In this document: positions 37,433 to 46,229 of the stretch, piece by piece
Position numbering within the stretch: the stretch's first letter is position 1
Layout of the letters: each line of letters begins with the position of its first letter
Assembly: GCF_000819745.1 (NCBI RefSeq)
Contig: NZ_CDDA01000041.1
Coordinates: 51,074-115,073, forward strand
Length of the DNA stretch: 64,000 nucleotides
Direction of reading: 5' to 3'
Origin: Aeromonas bestiarum
GTDB taxonomy: Bacteria; Pseudomonadota; Gammaproteobacteria; Enterobacterales; Aeromonadaceae
Translations under genes and position numbers: made by a program
The notes under the pieces: model-generated
What the model was told of the DNA's origin: nothing
The model's database searches: none
Seen by the model: the letters and a program-made list of their open reading frames with translations, nothing else

Positions 37433-39213
37433 GCGGGCTCCTCCTCCGTGGTCTTGGCAAAGACAGGGTTGAGCCGCACCTTGACGTAGCCGCCGGGGGC
37501 CGCCTCCAGTCCCTCGCTCGGGATGCGGGCGGGCACGGGCGTGGCCTCTTCCTCTCGCGCCTGGATGAAGGCTGCCATCTCGGGCCACCAGGAGCCGCTC
37601 TGATGGGTGGCCTGCTCGAGCCAGGCGGCTGGCGTGTCACTGCTCGCATCACTGTGCCAGAAGCCGTACTTGTTGGCCGCTGGCGGGTTGATGATGCCGG
37701 CGATGTGACCCGATTCGGCCAGAATGAAGCGCTGCTCGCCACCGAACAGCTTCATGCCCTGCCAGGTGCCCTGCCAAAGGGCGATGTGATCGTCCATGGC
37801 CGAGACCAGCAGCACCGGCGTCTTCACCTTGGAGAGATCGATGCGGGTCTGGCGGATCTTGAGCTCCCCCTTCACCAGCTGGTTCTCCAGATAGAGGCGA
37901 CGCAGCAGGCTGTTGTGGGTCTTGCCGGCCACGTTGGTGCTGTCGCTGTTCCAGTGCAGCAGATCGAACGCCACCGGGCTCTGGCCCTTGAGGTAGCTGT
38001 CGATGTAGTAATTCCAGTAGAGGTTGTTTTCCCGCAGCAGGCTGAAGGAGACCGCCAGCTGGCGCCCGTCCATGATGCCCTTGGCCTCATTCTGGGCCTC
38101 CAGCGCCGCTATGATGGGCTCGTGGATGAAGATGCCGAGCTCCCCCGGCTGGGAGAAATCGAGCAGTGTGGTGAACAGGGTGGCGGAGCGTACCCGCTGC
38201 TTCTGGCGCCGCGCCGCCAGCCAGCCCATGGCCAAGGAGAGGGCTGTACCGCCGATGCAGTAACCTATGCCGTGCACTTCGCGTTCACCGGTGGCCGCTT
38301 CCACGCCGTCCAGCGCGGCGATCACCCCATCGACCACGTAGTCGTCGAGATCGATATCGGCCTGCTCCACACCCGGGTTGCGCCAGGAGATCATGAAGAC
38401 CGTCTGGCCCTGGGTGACCAGCCAGGCGACCAGGGAGTTCTGGGGCCGCATGTCCATGATGTAGTACTTGTTGATGAAGGGCGGCACTATCAGCACCGGC
38501 GTCCTGGCCACGGTTTCCGTGGTCGGACTGTACTGGATAAGCTCGTAGAGTTCGGTGCGCTGCACCACCCGGCCCGGCGTCAGCGCCAGATCCCGCCCCA
38601 GTTCGAAGGCGGACTCGTCGGTCAGGCGGATGTTGAGCTGATCGGCGCTGCGTTCCAGATCCTCGGCCAGCAGCGCCAGTCCGCGCACCAGATTTTGGCC
38701 ATCGGATTCCAGGGTGAGTCTGAGCAGTTCGGGGTTGGTGGCCAGAAAATTGCTGGGCGCCATGGCATTGAGGTATTGGCGGGTGAAAAATCGCAGCCGT
38801 TCCCGGCTCTTCTGGGGCACCCCTTCCAGCGCATCCACCGAGGCCAGCAGGTGTCTGGCGGTCAGCAGATAGGATTGCTTGAGGTAGTCATAAAGGGGCT
38901 GATCGCGCCAGGCGTCGTCCTTGAAGCGGCGATCGCTGCGTTCCGGCGTGATCACCGGCTCGCTCTCCTGACCTGCGCTTTTGAGCAGGGTGTGCTGCAT
39001 CAGCTTGAGCTGATCCTGCCACCAGTTCATCTGGGCGTTGATCAGTTGCCAGGGTTGCTGACTGCCCTGTTCCAGTACCTGGCCCAGATCGTCCAGATTG
39101 GTCTGCAGCAGCGCCTGCGCCGTGCGCTCCGTCTGTGCCTTGGCCATGTCCAGCAACTTGTCGTTATAGTGGGCCAGGGCCTCGAACAGCGGGCCGTAAG
39201 ATGATTGGCTCAT
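37429..39213 (-). CDS. phaC: Class I polyhydroxyalkanoate synthase PhaC
   Basis: PhaC polymerises (R)-3-hydroxyacyl-CoA into polyester granules in the cytoplasm. The 594-residue product matches the length of A. caviae PhaC and is highly similar to it. The lipase-like box GYCIGG holds the catalytic cysteine near residue 319; the catalytic aspartate lies in LLVSAMDDHIALWQGTW and the histidine in ESGHIAGIINPPA. The start is MSQSSYGPLFEALAHYNDKL at 39213; six further in-frame codons upstream begin at 39231 but lack family support, and GAG-rich sequence just upstream of 39213 serves as ribosome binding site. It lies 93 bases after phaP and overlaps phaJ by four bases. Confidence 0.98.
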   Translation of the reverse strand: MSQSSYGPLFEALAHYNDKLLDMAKAQTERTAQALLQTNLDDLGQVLEQGSQQPWQLINAQMNWWQDQLKLMQHTLLKSAGQESEPVITPERSDRRFKDDAWRDQPLYDYLKQSYLLTARHLLASVDALEGVPQKSRERLRFFTRQYLNAMAPSNFLATNPELLRLTLESDGQNLVRGLALLAEDLERSADQLNIRLTDESAFELGRDLALTPGRVVQRTELYELIQYSPTTETVARTPVLIVPPFINKYYIMDMRPQNSLVAWLVTQGQTVFMISWRNPGVEQADIDLDDYVVDGVIAALDGVEAATGEREVHGIGYCIGGTALSLAMGWLAARRQKQRVRSATLFTTLLDFSQPGELGIFIHEPIIAALEAQNEAKGIMDGRQLAVSFSLLRENNLYWNYYIDSYLKGQSPVAFDLLHWNSDSTNVAGKTHNSLLRRLYLENQLVKGELKIRQTRIDLSKVKTPVLLVSAMDDHIALWQGTWQGMKLFGGEQRFILAESGHIAGIINPPAANKYGFWHSDASSDTPAAWLEQATHQSGSWWPEMAAFIQAREEEATPVPARIPSEGLEAAPGGYVKVRLNPVFAKTTEEEPA

Positions 39214-39306
39214 GTTCTCTCCTTCACCCACACCCGTGACAGGGCGAGCCTGTCGTGTCGGGTCATGGGGAGATGTGGCTGCCCGCAGCGGGCAGCCAGG
39301 GGGATA

Positions 39307-39657
39307 TCAGGCCTTGCCCGTGCTCTTTTTGATGCCGTCGGCCGCCAGGGTATCCAGCTCTTCCTTGAACTGCAGACCCAGCGCATTGAGCTTCTGGATG
39401 TCATCCAGCATCTGGCGGGAGAGCTGGCTGGCGGTCTCCAGCTGCACTGTGCCAAGGGCCGCCAGGCTCTGGGCATCCTGCACCTTGCCGGCGGCCTGCA
39501 ACTGGCTCAATCCCAGTTCGGCATAGGCATTGGCGGAGGCCAGCTGCAACCGGGTCAGCTGTTCGATGTTGCTGGCCAGCAGCTGGTTATAACGGGTGAG
39601 GGGGGCAGCAAAGCCTTGCATCTGCTCGGTAAAGGTCTTGATTACGTCCATATTCAT
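39307..39657 (-). CDS. phaP: Phasin PhaP (PHA granule-associated protein)
   Basis: The 116-residue protein starts MNMDVIKTFTEQMQGFAAPL and closely matches the A. caviae granule protein encoded ahead of phaC. It is almost entirely amphipathic helix, with LLASNIEQLTRLQLASANAY and a long Gln/Leu/Ala-rich helix following, ending GIKKSTGKA. Phasins coat the surface of polyester granules and control their size and number. GGAG lies eight bases ahead of the start. As the first gene of phaPCJ, its upstream region (39658-39975) should hold the operon promoter. Confidence 0.96.
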   Translation of the reverse strand: MNMDVIKTFTEQMQGFAAPLTRYNQLLASNIEQLTRLQLASANAYAELGLSQLQAAGKVQDAQSLAALGTVQLETASQLSRQMLDDIQKLNALGLQFKEELDTLAADGIKKSTGKA

Positions 39658-39975
39658 CGCGTGTCTCCGTGGTTGGCAGAAGGGTATTGCAAAAGGCCGA
39701 TGGGCCCATTCTTCGGTTACATCCGTTCGACTACATCCTTAAGTCGTTACGTGTCGTTTGCTCTGTTCAAACGCACGTTTAGGCATTGTGTTACCAAATG
39801 AGGCTTGATGTAAATAATATAAATGTTAATTTTTGCTTAAATTTTAATTCTGGTCTGTCCAGTTTGTGCGAATGAATTCAGACGGGGGATGACGCAGCAG
39901 CGCCTGCCCGGCCTCGTTCCCGCACGCGAGTGCTGATAGGCTGGCCTCCCTCCCTGATTGTTAAGGAAAGCCCCG
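39658..39975. promoter_or_regulatory. Divergent region between phaP and the exported repeat protein gene
   Basis: No gene is seen. The centre, about 39780-39850, is very AT-rich (AAATAATATAAATGTTAAT), a likely promoter area for phaP on the minus strand. Ahead of the plus-strand gene there is a clear ribosome binding site, AAGGAAAG, at about 39963-39970. I cannot assign a repressor site. Confidence 0.5.
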
Positions 39976-40539
39976 ATGAAACCTGCCCACCTGCTGCTTG
40001 CCTGCGGCTCCCTTGCCCTGGGTGGTGTCGCCCATGCCAGTACACCCATCCAGGTCTCGCTGCCCGGCGTCAATCTGCCCGCCTCCCATCAGGTCGAAGG
40101 TGCCAGAGCCTCCTTTCTCTATGGCCGCACCGGTCAGGTGAAGGGAATAGATCTGCCCATCCTGGCCCTCTCCGACGTGGATCAGTTCAGCGGCCTGCAG
40201 CTTGGCGTCTTCCTCGGTGCCGGACGGGTGCGCCACCAGTTCAACGGGGTGGCCATCAACGCCGTCAACTGGCACGAGGGACAGGACAAGGGGATCAACC
40301 TTGGCTTCGTCAACCTGACCAACAATGTGCAGGGCCTGAACTGGGGCGCCGTCAACATCGCCAAGGGTAACGCCCTGGCCAACGTCGGCTTCGTCAACTA
40401 TGCCGAGCGCACCACCTTCCAGCTGGGTTTCATCAACGCCACCAAGCATCTGGACGGGTTGCAGATAGGCCTTGCCAACTACGCCGAGAACGGCATTTTC
40501 CCCATACTGCCGCTGATCAATTTCAAGAAATCCTTCTAA
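39976..40539 (+). CDS. Exported beta-repeat protein (LA_2272-like surface repeats)
   Basis: This 187-residue protein begins with a clear signal peptide (MKPAHLLLACGSLALGGVAHA, cleavage probably after AHA at residue 21). The mature part consists of short repeats with the pattern G-x-N/Q-x-G-x-x-N: QLGVFLGAG, GINLGFVNL, GLNWGAVNI, NVGFVNY, QLGFINA and GLQIGLANY. These fit the LA_2272-type surface repeat family. Such repeats are likely beta-strands of an outer-membrane or surface-exposed structure, and the protein ends with F (NFKKSF), as outer-membrane barrels often do. The cellular role is unknown. It is divergent from phaPCJ and followed by the DUF429 gene 78 bases later. Start ATG at 39976 follows AAGGAAAG. 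Confidence 0.72.
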   Translation: MKPAHLLLACGSLALGGVAHASTPIQVSLPGVNLPASHQVEGARASFLYGRTGQVKGIDLPILALSDVDQFSGLQLGVFLGAGRVRHQFNGVAINAVNWHEGQDKGINLGFVNLTNNVQGLNWGAVNIAKGNALANVGFVNYAERTTFQLGFINATKHLDGLQIGLANYAENGIFPILPLINFKKSF

Positions 40540-40617
40540 GGCGCGCTCCCGGCCTTGCTTTAGGGGACGCAGCCATTACCCTGTGCTCCATTGATAGCGC
40601 GCAGAGGTGACACGGGC

Positions 40618-41373
40618 ATGACAATGGAACACATGGATGCCATCGGCATCGGCTGGGATGTGAGAGGCTGGCAGGGCAATGCCCAGGCGGTGGCCGTGGT
40701 GGGCTGGCAGGCGCGCGAGCAGCGCCTGCACTGGTTTGGGGTGTCGCCCCTGTTCCGGCTGAGTTCGCGGGTGGCGCCGGATCTGGATGCCCTGCTGCGC
40801 CCGGCGTTGCAGGACGAGATGAACCTGATGCAGGTGCTGGCTTGCCCGCAACTGGCGTTGGGCATCGATGCGCCGCTTGCGTTTCCACGCGCCCTGGGCG
40901 ATCTGCTGGCGGGGAGGGCAACCGAGTGCGTCGTGCCCCAGCGGGAGATAGACAACCCTTATGCCTATCGCGACTGCGAGCGCTGGCTGCACCGGCAATA
41001 TGGCAAGAAGCCGCTCTCGGCCACCTTCGATCGGCTCGGCAACAACGCCACCCTGGCGCTCGCCATGCTGCCCCGGCTGGCGGACTTGCAACTGGTACCC
41101 AGGTTGCAGCCAGAGGCCGAACGCGCCGTGCTGGAGGTCTATCCCGCCCTGGCCAAGGTGGGTGGCAAGGCGTCTGCAGTCAGGGCCGAGCTGCAGCCCC
41201 ATCTGCCGGCAGAGTTGGCGACGGGCACGGATCGCTACGATGCCGCCATCTGCGCCCTGATGGCATTGCAATACGCTGCCAAAGGGGGGGTCTCCCTGCT
41301 GCCAACCCTGGTACAGCCGCCTGCCGACATGGCGCTGGATGAAGGCTGGGTCTACCACTTCGCGCGCCCTTGA
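40618..41373 (+). CDS. DUF429 domain-containing protein
   Basis: The 251-residue product resembles DUF429 proteins, which have an RNase H-like fold. Features include an N-terminal strand IGIGWDVRGWQG, which in this family carries a catalytic-type aspartate, a middle segment LALGIDAPLAFPRAL, and a later ERAVLEVYPALAKVGGKASA with the conserved E-x-YPA motif, then TGTDRYDAAICALMAL with an aspartate pair. These acidic residues could bind metal as in nucleases, but no activity is established. The ATG at 40618 follows AGAGGTGA at some distance; a start nine codons upstream is possible. It may be co-transcribed with the repeat protein before it. Confidence 0.75.
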   Translation: MTMEHMDAIGIGWDVRGWQGNAQAVAVVGWQAREQRLHWFGVSPLFRLSSRVAPDLDALLRPALQDEMNLMQVLACPQLALGIDAPLAFPRALGDLLAGRATECVVPQREIDNPYAYRDCERWLHRQYGKKPLSATFDRLGNNATLALAMLPRLADLQLVPRLQPEAERAVLEVYPALAKVGGKASAVRAELQPHLPAELATGTDRYDAAICALMALQYAAKGGVSLLPTLVQPPADMALDEGWVYHFARP

Positions 41374-41776
41374 GCAGAAGGCGGATCTGATGGTTCCAGC
41401 GGATCTCGCCCTCTTCCCATTTTGCGCCCGCCATGCCTTGCTGGCGGGCGCCGATATCGACTGATTGCCCACCGGGATCCCATTTTCTTCCCCTTCAGCA
41501 CTGGCCTCACCATGTGCTGCCTTATTGTGCTCATATGCCATCAAACAAGAAGCTGAAACCACCTTATAAGCAGGTGCCGCGACTCCTCATCCAATCAACA
41601 TCTGGCAAGGCAGGAAAGTAGGGGCGATGGTGGCTAAAGAGGCAGGTCTGGCAAATGGAGCTTAGATCGGCAGTTTTTAAGACCAAATACGGGTTTGTGC
41701 TGCACAAAAGTGGAAGTTCAATATCTTCATCCGATATATTGCGCCTTTCCCCTGACTCTTCTCTGCGGTGATGTCG
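41374..41776. promoter_or_regulatory. Interval between the DUF429 gene and pdxY
   Basis: No gene is convincing here. An inverted repeat with arms GCGCCCGCC (41424-41432) and GGCGGGCGC (41443-41451) lies 50 bases after the DUF429 stop and could be a weak terminator, although no T run follows. The right end, about 41640-41770, should contain the pdxY promoter. Confidence 0.45.
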
Positions 41777-42640
41777 ATGAAACGCATTCTCTCTATCCAG
41801 TCCCACGTGGTGTTTGGCTGTGCCGGTAACAGCGCCGCCGTGTTTCCCATGCGCCGTCTCGGCATGGAGGTGTGGCCCGTCAACACGGTGCAGTTTTCCA
41901 ACCACACCCAGTACGCGGCAGGCTGGCAGGGAATGGCGATGCCCGCCGGTCACATCAGCGCCCTGTGCAAGGGGCTGGGGGATATAGAAGTACTGGGCCG
42001 GTGCGATGCCGTGCTGAGCGGCTATCTGGGCTCGGCCGAGCAGGGGGACGAGATCCTGACCGTGGTGGCTGCGGTCAAGGCGGCCAATCCTGACGCCATC
42101 TATTTCTGTGATCCCGTCATGGGCCACCCGGAGAAGGGGTGCATAGTTGCCCCCGGGGTGACCCGTTTTCTCACCGAGCAGGCGTTGCCGGCGGCCGACA
42201 TCATGGCCCCCAACCTGCTGGAGCTGGAAACACTGTGTGATACCCACCTGGCGGATCTGGTCCAGACCCGCGCCGCGGCGCATCAGTTGCTGGCCCGGGG
42301 AGTGAAGATGGTGCTGGTCAAGCATCTGGGTCGCGCCGCTCGCGAGCCGGGTCGCTTCGAGATGCTCTTGGCTACCCCTGATGGGGATTACCTGATCGCC
42401 CGTCCGCTCTATGAATTTGCCCATCAACCGGTGGGGGTGGGGGATCTCATCAGTGCCCTGATGCTGGCCAATCTGCAGGCGGGCTTTGATGCCGTGACGG
42501 CGTTTGAGCGCACCAATGCGGCTGTGGATACTGTGCTGCTGCACACCTGGCAGGCGCAGGCTTACGAGTTGCAGCTGATCACGGCGCAGGGGGCATTTGC
42601 CGAGCCCGTGATCAGCGCGCGCGCCGAACGGCTGGCCTGA
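41777..42640 (+). CDS. pdxY: Pyridoxal kinase PdxY
   Basis: PdxY phosphorylates pyridoxal in the vitamin B6 salvage pathway. The 287-residue product shows the ribokinase-fold hallmarks of the family: [23 protein letters not shown] split across the N-terminus, [15 protein letters not shown] near residue 40, [19 protein letters not shown] near 113, [11 protein letters not shown] near 150, and the anion-hole motif [13 protein letters not shown] near 220 with the catalytic aspartate. Three starts are possible at 41768 (GTG), 41771 and 41777. The last is chosen because GGTGA lies about five bases upstream. The gene is monocistronic. Confidence 0.94.
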   Translation: MKRILSIQSHVVFGCAGNSAAVFPMRRLGMEVWPVNTVQFSNHTQYAAGWQGMAMPAGHISALCKGLGDIEVLGRCDAVLSGYLGSAEQGDEILTVVAAVKAANPDAIYFCDPVMGHPEKGCIVAPGVTRFLTEQALPAADIMAPNLLELETLCDTHLADLVQTRAAAHQLLARGVKMVLVKHLGRAAREPGRFEMLLATPDGDYLIARPLYEFAHQPVGVGDLISALMLANLQAGFDAVTAFERTNAAVDTVLLHTWQAQAYELQLITAQGAFAEPVISARAERLA

Positions 42641-42801
42641 TGCGGCCTCCCTGTGCGAGCAGGGTGTAGTGATCATCAGAGTATTCCAGCTGGTGATCAC
42701 GCCTGGGCCAGCTGGCCATGTCAGTGCCAGGCCCTGCGGGGGATGGATGGTGACCCGCCGGCCCTGGCTGTTTGCTACGAGAGCCCGGCGCCCTGTCTTG
42801 G

Positions 42802-43107
42802 TCAGGCCCCCTGGCACTGAGCCACCGCCTGATAGTGTTCCACCGTGGGGAAAGGGTCGTAGAAGTGATGCAGCAGCGCCTTCCACTGCTGGTACTGGGG
42901 TGATCCGCGAAAGCCTTGGGTATGATCTTCGAGCCGCTGCCAGCTGACCAGCAGCAGATAGCGGTGGGGATCGGTCAGCGAGTGCTGCAACTGGTGCCCG
43001 GCGTAACCCGGCATGGCACTGATGATGGCCTGGGCTTGGCCAAAGGCCTGCTCGAAGGCGGCAGCCTGGCCCGGAATGACCTGCAGATGAGCGACTTCCA
43101 ATATCAT
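42802..43107 (-). CDS. Antibiotic biosynthesis monooxygenase (ABM) domain protein
   Basis: The 101-residue protein is a single ABM-type ferredoxin-like barrel, with strand MILEVAHLQVIPGQ, a helix FEQAFGQAQAIISAMPGY, then HQLQHSLTDPHRYLLLVSW and a further helix. Members act as small monooxygenases, heme or quinone modifiers, or have no known activity; conserved W and H residues (LVSWQRLEDHTQGF) match the common pattern. The start at 43107 follows AAGGAGT. It is downstream of gldA on the same strand but separated by a strong hairpin. Confidence 0.82.
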   Translation of the reverse strand: MILEVAHLQVIPGQAAAFEQAFGQAQAIISAMPGYAGHQLQHSLTDPHRYLLLVSWQRLEDHTQGFRGSPQYQQWKALLHHFYDPFPTVEHYQAVAQCQGA

Positions 43108-43162
43108 GGTGACTCCTTGTCCTGAGAGGGGAAGGGGCATTCCAGCAGTTCGGGACGCAATA

Positions 43163-43192
43163 GACAAGGCCAGCCGCACGGCTGGCCTTGTC
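43163..43192 (-). terminator. Hairpin terminator after gldA
   Basis: GACAAGGCCAGCC and GGCTGGCCTTGTC form a perfect 13-base-pair stem with a GCAC loop, 31 bases after the gldA stop. The T content after the stem is low (TATTGCG on the minus strand), but the stem is very stable. Confidence 0.75.
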
Positions 43193-43223
43193 GTTGTTGA
43201 TCAAGAGTGCGTTTTATCCTTGA

Positions 43224-44342
43224 TCAATGGTGGGGATGGCGGGCCCGATAGCGCTCTGCCATGGCGTTGGCCGCGATCATGGCGCCGTAGACATCCTGCT
43301 CGTTCACGGCCATGGGCATGTTGCCCATGGTGTCGAGGGGATCACAGGCAAGCGCTGCCACCTTGCGCCACTCGCTCTCGACAAAGCGGGTCAGCCCCAT
43401 CTCCTGCAGCGTCATGGGCAGACCGGCGACATGGATGATGCGCATCACCTCGTCGAGCTCGGTCTGGGGGGCGCGCTCCAGCACCAGCTGGGTCAGCAGG
43501 CCGAATACCACCTTCTCTCCATGCTGGGCCCTGTGCAGGTCGGGCACCACAGACATGCCGTTGTTGACCGCATGGGCCGCCGCCAGACCACCGGCCTCGG
43601 CGCCGACCCCGCTCAGGTAGATGGTGCCCTCGATGATCTGCTCCAGCGCCGGTGTGGTGACATGATGGCGCACCGCGTCCATCGCCATGTCGATGTTCTC
43701 CCCCAGCAGCTCATAGCAGAGCCGGGCCAGACCCAGCCCGGTGCGGGAGGGGCGCTTGCCCACCAGATTGATGCCATCGGCCCGATAGCAGGCGCGGGCC
43801 TCGAAATAGGTGGCCAGCGCATCCCCCACGCCGGCGGCGAAGAAGCGGGCGGGGGCTGCGGCTATGATGGCGGTGTCGGCGATCACCACGTCCGGGTTCT
43901 GGGGCAGGAACAGATAGCGCTCGAACTCGCCCGCCTGATTGTAAATGACCGCCAGCGCGGTACAGGGGGCATCGGTGGAGGCTATGGTGGGGAACAGCAC
44001 CACGGGGCGGCGCAGGTAGAAGGCAACCGCCTTGGCCACGTCCAGGGTCTTGCCGCCGCCGATCCCGACGATCACGTTGGCGCCCTGCTGTTCGGCGAGA
44101 TCCAGGAGGCGGCGGATCTCGATGTCGGTACACTCGTAGTTGAACTTCTCGACCGCCCCCTTCAGGCCCGCTTGCAGCAGGCCGGCCAGCGCCTCTTCAC
44201 GCACCCGCTCCAGGATGAACTCGTCGCTGACGAGCAGGGCGTTGTCGCCAAAATCTTTCACATGATCATGGAGTTGGGGCAGAAGGTCGTGGCCGATGAT
44301 GAACTTTTTGGGGGAGGTGACGGTACGAGGCAGGATAGGCAT
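43224..44342 (-). CDS. gldA: Glycerol dehydrogenase GldA
   Basis: GldA is a zinc-dependent iron-type alcohol dehydrogenase that oxidises glycerol to dihydroxyacetone with NAD, or runs in reverse. The 372-residue product has the NAD-binding segment VIVGIGGGKTLDVAKA near residue 85, TIASTDAPCTALAVIY near 115, and the zinc ligands Asp in GVGDALATYFEARAC, His in GLAAAHAVNNG and His in HRAQHGEKVVFG. The start at 44342 gives MPILPRTVTSPKKFI and follows GAGGAA; a longer frame is rejected. An AT-rich 13-base palindrome lies about 113 bases upstream. The gene ends in a strong hairpin. Confidence 0.94.
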   Translation of the reverse strand: MPILPRTVTSPKKFIIGHDLLPQLHDHVKDFGDNALLVSDEFILERVREEALAGLLQAGLKGAVEKFNYECTDIEIRRLLDLAEQQGANVIVGIGGGKTLDVAKAVAFYLRRPVVLFPTIASTDAPCTALAVIYNQAGEFERYLFLPQNPDVVIADTAIIAAAPARFFAAGVGDALATYFEARACYRADGINLVGKRPSRTGLGLARLCYELLGENIDMAMDAVRHHVTTPALEQIIEGTIYLSGVGAEAGGLAAAHAVNNGMSVVPDLHRAQHGEKVVFGLLTQLVLERAPQTELDEVMRIIHVAGLPMTLQEMGLTRFVESEWRKVAALACDPLDTMGNMPMAVNEQDVYGAMIAANAMAERYRARHPHH

Positions 44343-44454
44343 GCAGGATTCCTCAAGGCAGTGAGTGGCACCCGGTTGGTATGCAAACGGGTCTTCCTGC
44401 CACACCATACGCCTGGTCCGCCATCAGGTGAAGGGAGAGTGGGGTTCATCCCTC

Positions 44455-44467
44455 GATTAAATTAATC
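44455..44467. promoter_or_regulatory. AT-rich palindrome upstream of gldA
   Basis: GATTAAATTAATC is a perfect dyad around a central A, 113 bases upstream of the gldA start codon and downstream of the GNAT gene. It could be an operator or a coincidental AT-rich motif. Confidence 0.3.
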
Positions 44468-44581
44468 AAATCGCCTGTTGGATGGTTTATCTGGGGTAAA
44501 GAGATGCAGGCTGCTAGGTGCCGATGGCCAGCCTGCGCCCGCTCTGGAAGCCGGGCGCAAGGCCATCTTTGCAGGGGAAAC

Positions 44582-45088
44582 TCAGAGCTGCTTGTAGAAG
44601 AAGAGGGTAGCCGCCAGGGTGCCGTCGGCACTGCGGGCAAAGCCCGGGATCTGGCCTGCCTCCTGATAGCCCAGCTGGCGATAGAGGCTGGATGCCACGT
44701 CGCCGACCCGGGTATCGAGCACCAGCAGGGTACGCCCGGCGTCACTGGCCCCCTGCTCCATGGCCGCCATCAGGGCGCGGCCGACCCCCTTGCCACGAGA
44801 GTGACTGTGTACCATCAGTTTCTCCACCTCGGCCCGGTGGCGGCCGTTGGCCTTGGTACAGAGCGCCAGTTGCAGGGCGCCAACCAGCTGATGCTGCTCG
44901 AAGGCGACCCAGAGCCGGCGGTTGCCTGCCGCCAGCTCCGTCTCTATCCCTTGCCAGTATCCCAGCCCCTGCTCTTCCGTCAGTGGCGGCAAAAATCCCA
45001 CGGAGGCGCCGCTGGCCACGCTGTCTTGCAGCAGGGTGATGAGCGCAGGCTTGATGCCCAGGGTGGTATCAACCTCAACTATGTCCAT
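44582..45088 (-). CDS. GNAT family N-acetyltransferase
   Basis: The 168-residue protein contains the GNAT acetyl-CoA site: VEKLMVHSHSRGKGVGRALM near residues 88-107, including the R/Q-x-x-G-x-G pattern as SRGKGVGRAL, and the C-terminal LGYQEAG turn near 145. The protein starts MDIVEVDTTLGIKPALITLL. The acceptor substrate is unknown. It is upstream of gldA on the same strand with a 239-base gap and likely has its own promoter. Confidence 0.88.
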   Translation of the reverse strand: MDIVEVDTTLGIKPALITLLQDSVASGASVGFLPPLTEEQGLGYWQGIETELAAGNRRLWVAFEQHQLVGALQLALCTKANGRHRAEVEKLMVHSHSRGKGVGRALMAAMEQGASDAGRTLLVLDTRVGDVASSLYRQLGYQEAGQIPGFARSADGTLAATLFFYKQL

Positions 45089-45264
45089 CGAGAGTCCTTG
45101 TCAAACGTGGTCACGACAGCGGCATGCACCGCTGTGCGGCAAACAGAGATAAGGAATCCGTGTTTTGCCGCATGACGGGTTAGCCTCGCCGTTTCTGGCG
45201 CCGATTTCAAGCCGAAGGCCCCCGTTGGTTGCGCCGGATCACGCTTGCACCTCTGCGCTATGCC

Positions 45265-45657
45265 TCAGCGGATGAGACGCTGCTCTGCCAGCCAGGCAAA
45301 CAGCAGGCGGGAGACGGGGGAGATCTCGGCCAGATGGCGGCTGTCCAGCCAGCGCAGCTCGGCGATCTCGGCCGAGGCAACGGGCGTACCGCTGGCCTCG
45401 CCGGTGTAACAGCGCAAGCGAACCTGTATGCCTTCAGGCTTGCCATCGGCCTGGGCGCTGAATTCGCAGGCAAGGCGCAAGGTGTCGGCTTGCAGGGTCA
45501 CGCTCAGCTCCTCCTCGATTTCCCGCACCAGCGCCGCTTCATCGCTCTCTTCGGCCTCGCGTTTGCCACCGGGGATGTAGTAGATGGCCTTGCCGTGGGA
45601 GCGGGCGCAGAGCAGTTGCTGATCCTGGAAGGTCAGCCAGGCGAGTTTGTCGATCAT
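45265..45657 (-). CDS. Nudix hydrolase coupled to the class IV adenylate cyclase
   Basis: The 130-residue protein has a complete Nudix box: IPGGKREAEESDEA followed by ALVREIEEELSV, with the REIEEEL metal-binding core. It starts MIDKLAWLTFQDQQLL at 45657. Its ATG overlaps the stop codon of the CYTH gene by four bases (ATGA), so it is probably translated by reinitiation from that message. Nudix enzymes cleave nucleoside diphosphates linked to other groups; this one has no recognised substrate. The tight coupling to a class IV cyclase suggests a link to nucleotide or cyclic-nucleotide turnover, which is inference. Confidence 0.88.
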   Translation of the reverse strand: MIDKLAWLTFQDQQLLCARSHGKAIYYIPGGKREAEESDEAALVREIEEELSVTLQADTLRLACEFSAQADGKPEGIQVRLRCYTGEASGTPVASAEIAELRWLDSRHLAEISPVSRLLFAWLAEQRLIR

Positions 45658-46229
45658 GAGGGCACTTTCTCTGAGTTGAGGGTGAGGCTCTGCTCGCACA
45701 GGGTGCGATAGGAGCGGGTTTCGAGTTGTGCTGAGGAGAGGCCGAGCCGTGTGGCCAAATCCTGCAACTGCTGGCGATAATCGGGCAGCAGGGCTTCATC
45801 GTCGGTCATGATGGCCAGCTCGGCAAAATCGCCGATCCCCTCGAGATGATCCCGGGTGACATGGAAGGGGCCGACAAAGTAGATGCTGCGCCGCTTGCTG
45901 ATGGCCAGTACCTGCCGGTAGCCCAGGGTGCGCAACATGCTGGCCGCCTTGTCGGCGTCCGTGATGTTGACGGCCTCGCAGCGATCGGCTTCGGGTCCCT
46001 TCACTATCCAGAGCTGGATGCCGGAAGGCTGCATGGTGCGGATCACCAAGCTCTTGCCCTCTGCGGCCAGGCTATGTTCTGGCGTGTCGAAGTAGCTGTC
46101 CTGTTCCTGGTTGTCTTCCAGCATCACCTCGGGGTTGAGGGCGGCGAGGGCGCAGGTGAAGGCATCGACATCGCTCAGCCGGTACTTGAACTCGACCTCG
46201 AAGCGGCCCTGAAAGTGTTGTGATGACAT
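45654..46229 (-). CDS. cyaB: Class IV adenylate cyclase (CYTH fold)
   Basis: Class IV adenylate cyclases convert ATP to cAMP with a CYTH-fold barrel and were first described in A. hydrophila as AC2. The 191-residue product begins MSSQHFQGRFEVEFKYRLSD, in which the CYTH signature E-x-E-x-K (E11, E13, K15) is intact, as are further charged barrel residues in SLVIRTMQPSGIQLWIVKGP and KRRSIYFVGPFHVTRDHLEG. Some CYTH proteins instead hydrolyse triphosphates, so cyclase activity is a strong but unproven call here. The gene heads a two-gene operon with the Nudix gene. The 396 bases upstream separate it from the divergent DUF5718 gene. Confidence 0.9.
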   Translation of the reverse strand: MSSQHFQGRFEVEFKYRLSDVDAFTCALAALNPEVMLEDNQEQDSYFDTPEHSLAAEGKSLVIRTMQPSGIQLWIVKGPEADRCEAVNITDADKAASMLRTLGYRQVLAISKRRSIYFVGPFHVTRDHLEGIGDFAELAIMTDDEALLPDYRQQLQDLATRLGLSSAQLETRSYRTLCEQSLTLNSEKVPS

